Both the position numbers and the translations under genes were made by a program. From Hyphomonadaceae bacterium (GTDB taxonomy: Bacteria; Pseudomonadota; Alphaproteobacteria; Caulobacterales; Aquidulcibacteraceae), in NCBI GenBank assembly GCA_014378995.1, contig JACMMP010000010.1:101162-165161 (forward strand): a stretch of 64,000 nt of DNA, given 5' to 3'. Position 1 is the first letter of the stretch. The number at the start of each line of letters is the position of its first letter. The notes below the pieces were generated by a model. It was not told where the DNA came from and did not search any database. It worked only from the letters and a program-made list of their open reading frames with translations. Below are positions 9,001 to 15,054 of the stretch, one piece after another.

Positions 9001-11930
9001 ACGATGAAGCGCGCGCTAATGTCGCTTGCGCCAGCGAACACCGTGTCGAAGTTGATCCCATTCTCGTCGAAGACAAACAACTCGGGATCGAACGCAGCGC
9101 CAACGACGTTGTTGATGATTTGCAAGCTCAGCTCTCGGCCAAACTGATCCCCAATATCCTGTCCGTCGATTCCCAATGCTTCGATGACGGCCTTATCGAG
9201 AGCCGAGATGAGGAAAGTCTCCGCCGCGCTCATGAACGACGCGCGGATCGCCTCAGGCGAAAACGCCCCGCTATCGGCATCTTCATCGCTATGGATCGTG
9301 TCCAACACTGCATCCACGGCCGCGTCGATGAGCGGCCCCCCCACCGCCGCAACGAATTGTTCGATGTCGGCATCGAGGTCGAGCACTGAGCCGACTAGGC
9401 TCTGCAGGTGAGCGGTCAAAATCGTCTCAGCCTGCGCCCGCAGCGTATCTTTGAGCGCACTGACATCGACGCCGTCGTACGCGCTCGTCGATGGATCATC
9501 ATCCATCAGGTTATTCAAAATCTGCTGGCCGACATCAATCAGTTCGTTGAGAGCCGCGTCTGTTAGGCCCTCCAGTAGTTCGCCGGCAATGCCTTCTATG
9601 CCAATGGCCACGATAAGACGCTTGGCAAGGTAGTCGCTAACATAGGCTTGGCCGTCGTCGATCACTTCGTTCAAGAGTTCGAGGGGGAGCCCGTCCAGGA
9701 CATTTATCGTGCCCATCGGAACTTGAGCGGTGACGCCGCCCGCCTTGATTATCTCCGCCAAATTGCCCATCGCCACGACGAGCACGGAATCGAGAACAAT
9801 GTCGGCGAACGGATCGTCCAGATCGATGATGGCGCCTAATTGGGCGCCGAACTGGCGTCCGATCTCTTCGGCTCGCTTGAGCTCGGTCAGAACACCGCCG
9901 GTCACATCGTCCAGCGCAATGTCCTCAAAACTATCAGTCTGTAGTATTGTTTTGCCTTCACTTGATGCCACCACGCCATTTTCAAAGAGCGACTGAACCG
10001 CCGGGGAGAGATCGCTGAACCTGCCGCTGCGCTTGATGACCTGACCGCTGGGCAAACGGATTTCGCTGGAAGTGAGATCGCCGTCGCGCCGCCAGATATG
10101 GATCGTTCCGTCATCTTGATGGTGGACAATGGTTACCTCAACGGCGGCACCGCCAACCAAAACTTCATCGTGTACTTCGATCGATTCGTTGTGAACCCGA
10201 TACCCGCCGGCCACGTAAGTGTGCAGGTCTTCAACCGCGAAATTGTAAACGCCGATCCTGCCGGGCACGCGTTTAATGCTGACAATCGGCGTCTCCACGC
10301 CAAACTCGGAAACGAGATTGTCGCCGATCGACAGCTCCGCGAGTTTTTTGAATTCGCCATTGGCTGTGAAGAACACGTGACCAAGGGTGACGCGAAGGGA
10401 ACCATTCAGCTCAACGACGTCATTGGCCTCCTTGCTGAACGTCTGCGTGACGCGCTTCTCATGCAGTTCCCCTCGCCCGCCTTGTTCATTCGGATCAAAC
10501 GCAAAAACGCGATCCCCGACCGCAACGCACTCGATCGGCTTGCGCGATCCATCGGAAAGCAGAATCGGGGTGCCGCCGACGAAACAGTGAACCGATGCAG
10601 ATGTTGCGTTGTCTTCGCCTTCAAGGGAGATTCCCACGTTGCCGGGCTGGTAGTTGTAAATAACGATCTCACCAAGACCCGGCCGCGACACGCGCAGAGT
10701 GTTTGAGTCCCTTTCGTACGCATAGACCCAAATAGGTCCGCCGTTGCTGACGTCCCGGAAGGTTACGACCCCGGCGCTCGCTGGCTGATTGGGATCGCGT
10801 CGCAGAATACGCGGACCGCCAAGCGCGCCCCATCCGCGTACAGAAATCTGGCGGTCACTTGCATCAACATAGACTTCGTCGCCGAAGAACAGATTGACAT
10901 AAGAATCGGCCCCCGCGCCGCCGACAAAGACATTGTCTTCAGGTACGAGTTCCGGACGGGGACGCAGGACATCACTCGCTGCGGTGCCGTAAATCACCGA
11001 TCTATCGACAATCCCGGCGGCCTCTAGGCGGCTGATAAAGTTTCCAAAATGGGAGGCTGCCCACGCAATAATCGCATAACGCCTGACTAGCTGCTCGGCC
11101 GCGAGATAATTGTCATACGAGGGATAGTTCGCTTCCGACAGCCCATGGACCCAAGCGTTTGCGTTGTCTTCTTGAAAGTCGAAACTGGTGTATTCTGGAA
11201 GCGTTTTGCCGACGCCGGTGTAACGAAAATCGTAGTCGCGGTGAATGCCATTAGGATCGAGATACTCTCCAAGCTCCTCAACAGACTGAATGCCGGGCAA
11301 ACCTTCGAAGAACTCAAAACCACTCTGGCTGTCGAAATTGAAGTCATCATCCTCAACTGTGACGTGCGCGTTGAGGATGCTTTTCTGTCCGTTTGCAGCG
11401 ATCTTAAACGTTGCGCCGGTAACCTTATATACCTCACTGCCAATGGCAAAAGTACGAGCCAAATAGTCCTCATACGTTTCATCGGCCTGTTTCGGCACCA
11501 TGTATTGATACAATGCTGCGGGGAGGTCGTTCGGGGTAGAGGCATCAGATGGCTCGATGCCCGCAGCTTGCAAAACCTGATGGGCCGAATAGTGGTATGA
11601 ACCATCCGCTTGTAGAGCCTGCTGGCCGAACATTGACTCCAGCAGCAATGACAACCCGCGGTAACCGCTCGCCAATCGATCTTCAAAGAAGAATTGAACG
11701 ACGTTGGAGAGAGCGAGACGAAAGTGCTTCCCAGGTCCCTCCGTCAAATAGTCATGCTGATTCACAGCAATTTCGAATGTTCCACCATTCGGCCTCACGC
11801 GATCTGGGTAGGGAGGCGGTGTTTGGCCCGGCACAAACTCGCGTCCCCACATCCAGAGGCTCATCGTGTTGTACATCGTGAGGTCGCCGAGGCCCCAGTG
11901 GTAGGTCTTGGAAGCATTTAAATTGGTCAT
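1..11930 (-). CDS. Giant RTX/cadherin-like secreted protein with a BIL (Hint) domain, 3' end outside window
   Basis: The frame is open from the ATG at 11930 to the left edge without a stop, giving at least 3976 residues. The order is: a unique N-terminal region (about 1-440); an intein/Hedgehog-like Hint domain (449-581); a helical region (about 590-1050); a glycine-zipper hydrophobic segment (about 1051-1082); four RTX blocks rich in GGxGxD nonapeptides (about 1384-1548, 1691-1797, 1941-2124, 2304-2581); a VCBS-like and a cadherin-like domain (about 2694-2880); six 104-residue cadherin-like repeats (about 2883-3500); and a region with DLNGDGV-type calcium loops (about 3738 onward). There is no N-terminal signal peptide, as expected for type I secretion. 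The start overlaps the stop of the upstream lipoprotein gene (TGATG), with AGAGG upstream. Role as adhesin or toxin is inferred from the exporter and acyltransferase genes in the same operon. The C-terminal secretion signal lies outside the window. Confidence 0.93.
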   Translation of the reverse strand, partial: MTNLNASKTYHWGLGDLTMYNTMSLWMWGREFVPGQTPPPYPDRVRPNGGTFEIAVNQHDYLTEGPGKHFRLALSNVVQFFFEDRLASGYRGLSLLLESMFGQQALQADGSYHYSAHQVLQAAGIEPSDASTPNDLPAALYQYMVPKQADETYEDYLARTFAIGSEVYKVTGATFKIAANGQKSILNAHVTVEDDDFNFDSQSGFEFFEGLPGIQSVEELGEYLDPNGIHRDYDFRYTGVGKTLPEYTSFDFQEDNANAWVHGLSEANYPSYDNYLAAEQLVRRYAIIAWAASHFGNFISRLEAAGIVDRSVIYGTAASDVLRPRPELVPEDNVFVGGAGADSYVNLFFGDEVYVDASDRQISVRGWGALGGPRILRRDPNQPASAGVVTFRDVSNGGPIWVYAYERDSNTLRVSRPGLGEIVIYNYQPGNVGISLEGEDNATSASVHCFVGGTPILLSDGSRKPIECVAVGDRVFAFDPNEQGGRGELHEKRVTQTFSKEANDVVELNGSLRVTLGHVFFTANGEFKKLAELSIGDNLVSEFGVETPIVSIKRVPGRIGVYNFAVEDLHTYVAGGYRVHNESIEVHDEVLVGGAAVEVTIVHHQDDGTIHIWRRDGDLTSSEIRLPSGQVIKRSGRFSDLSPAVQSLFENGVVASSEGKTILQTDSFEDIALDDVTGGVLTELKRAEEIGRQFGAQLGAIIDLDDPFADIVLDSVLVVAMGNLAEIIKAGGVTAQVPMGTINVLDGLPLELLNEVIDDGQAYVSDYLAKRLIVAIGIEGIAGELLEGLTDAALNELIDVGQQILNNLMDDDPSTSAYDGVDVSALKDTLRAQAETILTAHLQSLVGSVLDLDADIEQFVAAVGGPLIDAAVDAVLDTIHSDEDADSGAFSPEAIRASFMSAAETFLISALDKAVIEALGIDGQDIGDQFGRELSLQIINNVVGAAFDPELFVFDENGINFDTVFAGASDISARFIVSSVVSELGLQGAGAAFVTNLGTQVVSNIAQGGVGAALNGINFTNVWVALAHAAGAQVWSDITDSLRRNQAGQVGGTIGSIIGSYWGPIGSMIGEVIGSVVGSWFGKTAEAGAQVAYDLNSGVFHVNGAWKQGGASRKAPIAIAGQVAGALNGVLDATNGQLLNAPIITPGHYGIRKDYFTYREAGRNDRRARFNSASELVSFGVFNALEEMEIGGGNIYIKRALYRSLERQADPSQPRVTFSEDSAFGATGNDLEVLLGDLATGADFARYIEETSTINGLIAAEPTSFFAAGWTIVLQRAIELGLYKRHASDWVGGWSLYLDEKNDGAMDGAALLPANISLELNEETSERLVWIRDSQGNWAGVIRDTIDTASKDRLTGSAQADTILVDGDTVALSNGWTLNGESTAAGTHVIRVAALIDGGAGDDIVRGGGLGNDLLGGQGNDALVGGMLDDWEFGGAGNDRLFAGNADIDFSDTATDAVSEAARDAAVAVNGGNGDYLDGGEGDDSLYGGAGSDWLNGGAGADHLRAGAGGDMLDGGAGDDRGANGEAMLLGGAGSDQYVFYYGAGNDVIFDSANATATAGSNLYAANTRYAFLGQNPDTKNWAGGGDYAVDGSVVGGEDAISFGAGIGFENISLKRGATNGVANSDLIIELSTFNENGQRVASGDTLTIRDWFDDTRRVEWLRFADGQDIRIGDISSIINGANVGDSIIGTNGNDWAVGSSDDDDFHLLNGDDFGFGGKGEDFVGGDGDNDFLSGGDDDDIVSGGAGHDTVFGDAGNDLVEGNGGADIVVGGRGDDRVVGGAGNDLYRFSRGDGRDVVLDDYAANTTTEVFFDAGDFVNDYERTADWRALRAGMAQTLGGDPWTTPLVWDAATGTLRERTGTGPVTVSNAGFDTFEFGFGIDIEDVQLVRTQTDLIMAVADGASDASAFMAIADRITFEGWVAVPGQIEQFSFFETGLLDITTWDLGGEATDGADTLSGDTGGAPAKDWLTGGLGDDVISGGDEEDILSGNHGADTISGGAGTDIIYGGGDNDLIDGGAGADLIFGGSGEDIASYASNTNQYTGVHVSLKHAILNTLDADGDMFAGIEGLEGSSKNDELWGDEGDNVLRGLGGNDTLKGDLGDDTYEVNAGEGHDVIADFGVTVVEVIDENGLLRPGYEVDWVLVDRVDAAPGLWWYYYQLTVTGPGGGVIYQSRENVDFIYDAPQVNNPPPPSAWPFGNGQWLAGARSGNGAQTVIEGAMPDDGGSDTLEIGAGVSLDDITATKTNNGADLKLSFAVGGSVTVQNHFTLSSNERRRAVEELLLRDGLAASLSNVRLGTEVGTIEDDLYLGGSGADNFNGGDGDDVISGGGGDDNLVGGQGNDTFEGGLGADQFDGGDDGVNGLAAYGDTIRYVGSSDGVQIDLAGTTAVTRASGGDAAGDTFIGIENVVGSDIGVDILKGDDWRNQLAGLGGNDTLLGRGGDDALIGGDGADYIDGGDGKDNIDGGAGDDRGVDGEAALLGGAGDDVILGGDGDDAIDGGAGADFMRAGTGADIVRAGEDNDIIHGDDGADFLYGDDGDDVIADGAGVDHLYGGEGNDTLGGGAGNDVLYGGAGDDAYVFNAYSGADQIIDADGAANTIVFDGVTFDKIWMAKIGNDLTITLSGSDSVVTIKDYYAASGASRMRSISAGDRVLYLAHAETLITAMTTAALVAPASAPPAIGDLFATYWEVGSKAAPRVANQSLTLDEDGSVSGSVAAVDPDDQALSYALHQGPAHGTLTFTAATGAWTYQPDAHWNGADGFDVAVTDTHGQTSIEHIALAVTAMNDAPTIIAPVLEIAENAANGAVVGSLTATDLESQAVTFNQINDASGRFAVSATGEITVINGALLNFENGASYQVDVVATDAEGGATAQTITISLSDVNEAPTALAFANAVSSLSEAASTAMRTKVADLVVTDDALGSESFALSGADAALFEIVDGALYLIAGVNLNYEAKSSYNVTVSVDDAAVGASPDASQSLTLGVSDANEAPTALALTNITASLSDTTSTDARIHVADLVVTDDALGAETFGLTGADAASFEIYNGALYLKAGVTLDASAKPNYAVQVTVDDPTLGSDAELTQAFALNVGAGLSLALANATTSMAENTSTADPVKVADLLIADDVGTPVLSLTGADAASFEIIANALYLKAGVALNFETKSAYSVSIVMDEPGVGSGPDLTRDFTLTVSDVNEAPTALAFANTTTSIAENTSTATRIKVADLGVTDDALGSETFALTGADASSFEIIGSTLYLKAGVALNFEAKASYSVNVTADDTAVGASPDLSQTFTLSVANVNEAPTALSLTNTTTNLAESASTVSRVKVADISVSDDALGSETIALAGADAASFEIYNGALYLKAGVALNYETKSSYAVTVTVDDPTVGATPDLSQSFTLSISDVNEAPTAVSFANTTTNVAENTSTATRTKVADIAASDDALGSNALSLGGADAASFEIIGAALYLKASVALNFETKSSYSVTVNVDDAAVGLNPDASQNFTLTLADVNEAPALNWSGSSAQASGVTWNGTTRAFAVPETLATGVTLGRLLTADPDGGAFANLRYELTGANANRFTINATTGDIALAAALNYEASPNSFSVGVTVWDGGAVGAGLSSSGTITIAAANVNEAPVGSGFWYYYGGSVGANTTVGTVSASDPEGSAVTYSIYSVSRDIYFNGEVTTNSLATSTYSVTTGGLVKVAAGASVPNGGVRTDTVTIKVTDASGNFSYVISTAQYDRSGGGGYVPPIVFDLNGDGVTLVAFADSTVAMDVTGDGLADAIGWVGADDALLALDRNGDGVIAGVDEIMFTNSAAGAASDLEGLRAYDTNNSGFIDAGDAQFDAFKVWQDANQDGVAQTDEVTDLAGRQISAINLTLTLTGQTPNGATDNVLYGTTTYTRTDGTLGTVGDVFLHYVPTVMRANGLPPIIFDLDGGGLTLTSRLSSNVRFDADNDGVSERIGWFGAGEGVLALDRNGDGAISSGA
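1428..3284 (-). repeat. Six tandem ~104-residue cadherin-like repeats
   Basis: Units begin with an NEAPTAL-type sequence at minus-strand positions 3284, 2972, about 2660, 2363, 2051 and 1739, with the next domain starting at 1427. Spacing is exactly 312 nt (104 aa) for most units; one diverged unit in the middle makes the pair 2972-2363 15 nt shorter. The core of each is GADAASFEI, then ALYLKAGVALNYE, then SYxVxVxVDD. These match cadherin/VCBS-like calcium-binding domains common in large surface proteins. Near identity between units suggests unit number can change by recombination. Confidence 0.88.
4190..7780 (-). repeat. Four clusters of RTX (GGxGxDxxx) nonapeptide repeats
   Basis: Tandem Gly-Asp-rich nonapeptides such as GGAGDD, GGQGND and GGDGDD occur at about 7280-7780, 6540-6860, 5560-6110 and 4190-5020, within the giant protein. 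Each cluster is followed by a beta-rich segment of the form seen in haemolysin-type calcium-binding proteins. In this family the repeats fold into calcium-filled beta-rolls outside the cell after type I secretion. The high GC and codon repetition make this stretch prone to slippage in sequencing and in vivo. Confidence 0.93.
8685..8781 (-). other. Glycine-zipper hydrophobic segment of the giant RTX protein
   Basis: Residues about 1051-1082 consist of repeated G-x-x-x-G spacing (GSIIGSYWGPIGSMIGEVIG and continuing) with hydrophobic residues between. It is the only strongly hydrophobic stretch in the protein and follows a long amphipathic helical region. In acylated RTX toxins a hydrophobic pore-forming region precedes the calcium repeats, so this could be a membrane-interacting segment (inference from position and composition). 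Confidence 0.6.
10188..10586 (-). other. Bacterial intein-like (BIL/Hint) domain inside the giant RTX protein
   Basis: Residues 449-581 (133 aa) begin with CFVGGTPILLSDGSRKPIE, the typical Cys-initiated N-terminal splicing block. A VAVGDRVFAFD strand follows, then a block-B-like TLGHVFF segment. The domain ends in YNFAVEDLHTYVAGGYRVHN, a classical C-terminal block G with His-Asn, followed by Glu-Ser. Known family: such domains catalyse N-terminal acyl shift, cleavage or splicing, and are often found in secreted bacterial proteins. The residue after HN is Glu, not Cys, Ser or Thr, so standard intein splicing is unlikely; autocleavage or non-canonical ligation is more probable (inference). No homing endonuclease is present. 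Confidence 0.85.
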
Positions 11931-12361
11931 CACTCTACCTCTGTCGGTGCAACGCCCCTGAGGCGATGCAGGTACTCTCCACACGCGCCAAACCAATACG
12001 TTGCGCTTACTCGTTGCCCCGGGCGACGCCACGCCGGATACCCAGCTTGAACGACTACAGTGGACGAGATGCCCAGTTCGTCCGCCTTCTGGCGGTGGCG
12101 ACCGTCGGGATCCAGCTCACGAAACCGAGACAGGTCGCGCCAAACTGTGCAGCACGCCGGATATTCCGATACAAACTGGGCGGCGCTGCCAGGCACATCA
12201 GGTCCTGGTTCCACCAGCTCAAGCTCAATTTCAACAGCCTCTAGGATGAGCTCGTGATCAGACATCAGACGTGCCCCGGCAACACATTGAGTGCGGTCGT
12301 CGCTGCAAGCGACGTTAAGAAAAATGAGCAGGAGAACGGCCGCGTTGCGCATGATGCTCAC
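11930..12361 (-). CDS. Putative lipoprotein in RTX operon
   Basis: The 143-residue product has an N-terminal hydrophobic stretch ending in LNVAC, a good lipobox, so a lipid-anchored protein is likely. The mature part has several cysteines (ACC, FGAC) that may form disulfides. I do not recognise the family. It starts at GTG 12361, overlapping the acyltransferase stop (GTGA), or at the nearby ATG 12352, and its stop overlaps the start of the giant RTX gene. It is therefore translated together with acyltransferase and cargo and may act in RTX protein retention or maturation; that role is inference only. Confidence 0.75.
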   Translation of the reverse strand: MSIMRNAAVLLLIFLNVACSDDRTQCVAGARLMSDHELILEAVEIELELVEPGPDVPGSAAQFVSEYPACCTVWRDLSRFRELDPDGRHRQKADELGISSTVVVQAGYPAWRRPGQRVSATYWFGACGEYLHRLRGVAPTEVE

Positions 12362-12816
12362 GCAGTCATTTCACGCACTGCACGCTTTCCCGTTACCGGG
12401 TCGGCTGCGTGAAACTTAAAGCGTTTGCCGGCAAATACACTCTTGGTCACATCGTCGAGCATCACGCTCGACATCTTGTCGCGGTCAGGATTGTCAATGC
12501 CGACAAGCTCGACCAGCCACAGCCGGTCTCCTGATTTCCAATCGTCCGGCCGAAGCCTCGCGCCGGCGCCCGATTCAACGGCGGCGCAAAGGCGCGCCTC
12601 CGCGTCTTCGGAAAGCAACGCCCACAAGGCCACTCCGACTGGGGTTTGCCCAGCGTGAAAGACGCGAAATTGGTTTGCGAGGATAGGCGGCATTACCATC
12701 CATTGCAGGTCCCCAATTGCGAAGTGTTTGTGCAAGCTCGATTGGCTCAAAACCCACACGACCTCGCCAAGCATGTGGCTGACAGTGGGCGACGATCGCT
12801 TCGGTTCGCCGCTCAT
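12358..12816 (-). CDS. HlyC-type toxin-activating lysine acyltransferase
   Basis: The 152-residue product has the usual length for HlyC-like enzymes, which transfer a fatty acyl chain from acyl-ACP to internal lysines of an RTX protein in the cytoplasm before export. Seen in sequence: MLGEVVWVLSQSSLHKHF aligns with the HlyC region around catalytic His23 (here His29). The QFRVF, PVGVALWALLS and DDWKSGDRLW blocks follow in order. By eye the position of HlyC Asp92 is a glutamate here (LVE, about residue 103). The ATG at 12816 is chosen because a GGGGGAG sits just upstream and it overlaps the preceding stop (ATGA). The likely substrate is the giant RTX protein two genes downstream. Confidence 0.9.
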   Translation of the reverse strand: MSGEPKRSSPTVSHMLGEVVWVLSQSSLHKHFAIGDLQWMVMPPILANQFRVFHAGQTPVGVALWALLSEDAEARLCAAVESGAGARLRPDDWKSGDRLWLVELVGIDNPDRDKMSSVMLDDVTKSVFAGKRFKFHAADPVTGKRAVREMTA

Positions 12817-13223
12817 GGCTCTACTCCCCCTGCAGCGCACGCCGCGACGGGGTGCGCGATGATGATCACGTAATCGGCGCCCATGCCTCGACGCAGCATC
12901 ACGCACTGACCCCGCTCGGCAACGTAGCGGCTGCGCACGACAGCCCGCTGGTCATGAGCGAGCCGTATTTCGTACTCGCGCACCTGCGAGCGGCCCAATT
13001 CATCTTCGGTCGCAAGTACGGCCACCGCGACTATCACCGGGTTGAGCGTCATCGTCGCCAAAGCGCCCCGCTCCCATGTGCTCTCGCCTGCGCGGACATC
13101 GAGGCGCCGCACCGTTTCAACCACTCCCATCTCCGGCGGGCCGATTTCCGGCAGCGGATCGGACCGAAGCGGCGCGCATCCGACCGACAGAAGCGCCCCA
13201 AGAAGAAACATGGACCCCTTCAT
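12813..13223 (-). CDS. Putative small lipoprotein in RTX operon
   Basis: The 136-residue product starts with a signal sequence ending in LLSVGCAP, a lipobox. The mature part is beta-rich, with a VVAVAVLATED strand and a GMGADYVIIIAHP segment near the C-terminus. No family is recognised. The start overlaps the upstream lipoprotein stop by 4 nt (ATGA) and the stop overlaps the acyltransferase start. Placement between exporter and acyltransferase genes suggests an envelope accessory role in secretion (inference). Confidence 0.75.
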   Translation of the reverse strand: MKGSMFLLGALLSVGCAPLRSDPLPEIGPPEMGVVETVRRLDVRAGESTWERGALATMTLNPVIVAVAVLATEDELGRSQVREYEIRLAHDQRAVVRSRYVAERGQCVMLRRGMGADYVIIIAHPVAACAAGGVEP

Positions 13224-13651
13224 GGCTGCAACCGCGCGATCGACTCGCTAACGTTGGTGAATATCTGCTCTGAGAATTGCCGTTCTGAGGTCCCGCTCAC
13301 TTGTCCCTGGTGGCGTCGCGCCGTGTTGACGTAGACGCGCGTACGTTGCTCATCGACGCGAACCACATTAACAACGCCGACCTCACCCCAGCTGAATCCG
13401 CTGATGGGCTTAGAAAACCGTACCTGGAAGCGCTCTGGCGTTTCATCGCTGCCCTGCACATCGACGTTCAACCGCTCCACCGCCTCCAGCGCTGCCGCAC
13501 TAACCTCAGAATAAGGCGCCGCGAACTCCCGCATCGTTCCGAGGGCGACCGGCGCATCGCTGACAGTGGCGGATGTGGCACATGCTGCCAAAACCGCCGG
13601 CGCAACTGCGAGCGCCAGCGCGAACATTACACGTTGAAAAACTCTTTTCAT
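13220..13651 (-). CDS. Putative lipoprotein in RTX operon
   Basis: The 143-residue product has a long signal sequence with lipobox VLAACAT. The mature part contains a predicted helix (SEVSAAALEAVERLNVDV) and alternating strands, then VYVNTARR and a C-terminal helix. I do not recognise it; the overall plan resembles small periplasm-facing lipoproteins. TAATG couples it to the end of hlyD, and ATGA couples it to the next lipoprotein gene. Two lipoproteins in a row inside a type I secretion operon is not the usual layout. Confidence 0.75.
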   Translation of the reverse strand: MKRVFQRVMFALALAVAPAVLAACATSATVSDAPVALGTMREFAAPYSEVSAAALEAVERLNVDVQGSDETPERFQVRFSKPISGFSWGEVGVVNVVRVDEQRTRVYVNTARRHQGQVSGTSERQFSEQIFTNVSESIARLQP

Positions 13652-15054
13652 TACCGTTCCCTCCCCGCTTCTTCCACCCGCCGCTGCAGGGGCGAGAGGA
13701 GAAATTCTATGATACGCCGCCGGCCCGTCTTAATTTCCGCGGTTGCCGCAAGCCCTGCAGTGAGCGGCGTCGCGCGTCCGTTCACATTGATCGAAAATTG
13801 AGACAACTCAACTCGCGCTGGAAACACTAACCCAAGATTTTCATCCTGCACCGCGTCGCGACTCATAAAAGTGAGCCGTCCTTCGACAACGCCGTAGCGG
13901 GTGAACGGAAAAGCCTCCAACTTAACGCGAACCGATTGGCCTTCGCGCACGAATCCGGCGTCACGGTTCAACACCATCGCGTCAACGACGAGCGTTGAAC
14001 CTTCGGGCACAATGACAAGCAGCGGATCGGCCGGGCGCAGCACTGCGCCGACAGTGTGAACCTGCAATTGCTGCACAATGCCGCCAGAAGGCGCGGTAAG
14101 CACTGTGCGCCGATTTCGCTCTTCGGCGATCGTCAGCTCTTCCTGGCGCAGCCGCGCGCCGGCGTCGGCTTCGTTGAAGGCATCCAAGGCTTCGCGCCGA
14201 AACTGAGCGTCGATGCTCGCCAACGTCTGCGAGGCGCCTGCTTCTGCGGCCCGTGCGCGGCCCAACTCGGCGCGGCGAATAATGAGATCCTGGCGCATGC
14301 CTATCGTGCGTTCTTCGACTTCAGCAACCCTCAGACGCGGCGCAAAACCCCGCTCCTGCAGCCGTTGAAAAGCCTCCAATTGTTGCTCGACCAACGGCAA
14401 TTGTTGCTCGATGCGGGTGATGTCGGCCGCAACCATCGCCCGATCGCCGGCGCGCTGGGCTCTCTCCTGTGCTGCGCCTCCGCGATGGGCGCGGTGCTCG
14501 GCGATGCGGGCCGCAACGATGGCCTCTTGCGTTTCCTGAAGCACCGGATCGATGCCTTGGGGCCATTCAATCGCGCGGCGCACGCCATTGGCATGATCCA
14601 ACAAGCCTTGCGCGCGCCCTCGATCAATCTGCGCCACCTGCAGAGCTTCGCGAGCTTGCTCGACCTCCGCTTCCGAAACGGTCGGATCTAGATCAATCAG
14701 CGGATCCCCGGCTCTAACGCGCTGGCCGTCACGCACATGTATCGCGCGCACCACACCCTGGTCGGGCGCCTGCACTGTTTTGATATTGCCTTCCGGGAGC
14801 ACCCGCCCCTGCGCCACCGCCACGACATCGACACGACCAAAGCAGGCCCAGAGCAAAGCGAGCGATAAAAATCCCATGATCACCCATAGGATCGTGCGGC
14901 CTAGCGGATTGGGCGGGGTCTCCAGCACCTCCAGTGCGGCTGGCAGGAACGCGGTGTTGTCGTTGGCGCGCTTCAACTGTTCGGTTTCCCAGGCGGCGGC
15001 CAGGCTTTCCTTCAGCACGTGAAAGTGGCGGCGAAATAATTGCAGCGCCATCAT
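13651..15054 (-). CDS. hlyD: HlyD-family type I secretion membrane fusion protein
   Basis: The 467-residue product is of normal length for HlyD. It has a cytoplasmic N-terminal tail, one membrane helix at about 55-75 (ILWVIMGFLSLALLWACF), a lipoyl half-motif (VQAPDQGVVRAIHVRDGQRV), long coiled-coil helices (about 115-290), the second lipoyl half and a beta-barrel region. It bridges the inner-membrane ABC exporter and the TolC channel. It begins inside the end of the exporter gene (ATGA overlap), so expression is coupled. Confidence 0.95.
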   Translation of the reverse strand: MMALQLFRRHFHVLKESLAAAWETEQLKRANDNTAFLPAALEVLETPPNPLGRTILWVIMGFLSLALLWACFGRVDVVAVAQGRVLPEGNIKTVQAPDQGVVRAIHVRDGQRVRAGDPLIDLDPTVSEAEVEQAREALQVAQIDRGRAQGLLDHANGVRRAIEWPQGIDPVLQETQEAIVAARIAEHRAHRGGAAQERAQRAGDRAMVAADITRIEQQLPLVEQQLEAFQRLQERGFAPRLRVAEVEERTIGMRQDLIIRRAELGRARAAEAGASQTLASIDAQFRREALDAFNEADAGARLRQEELTIAEERNRRTVLTAPSGGIVQQLQVHTVGAVLRPADPLLVIVPEGSTLVVDAMVLNRDAGFVREGQSVRVKLEAFPFTRYGVVEGRLTFMSRDAVQDENLGLVFPARVELSQFSINVNGRATPLTAGLAATAEIKTGRRRIIEFLLSPLQRRVEEAGRER

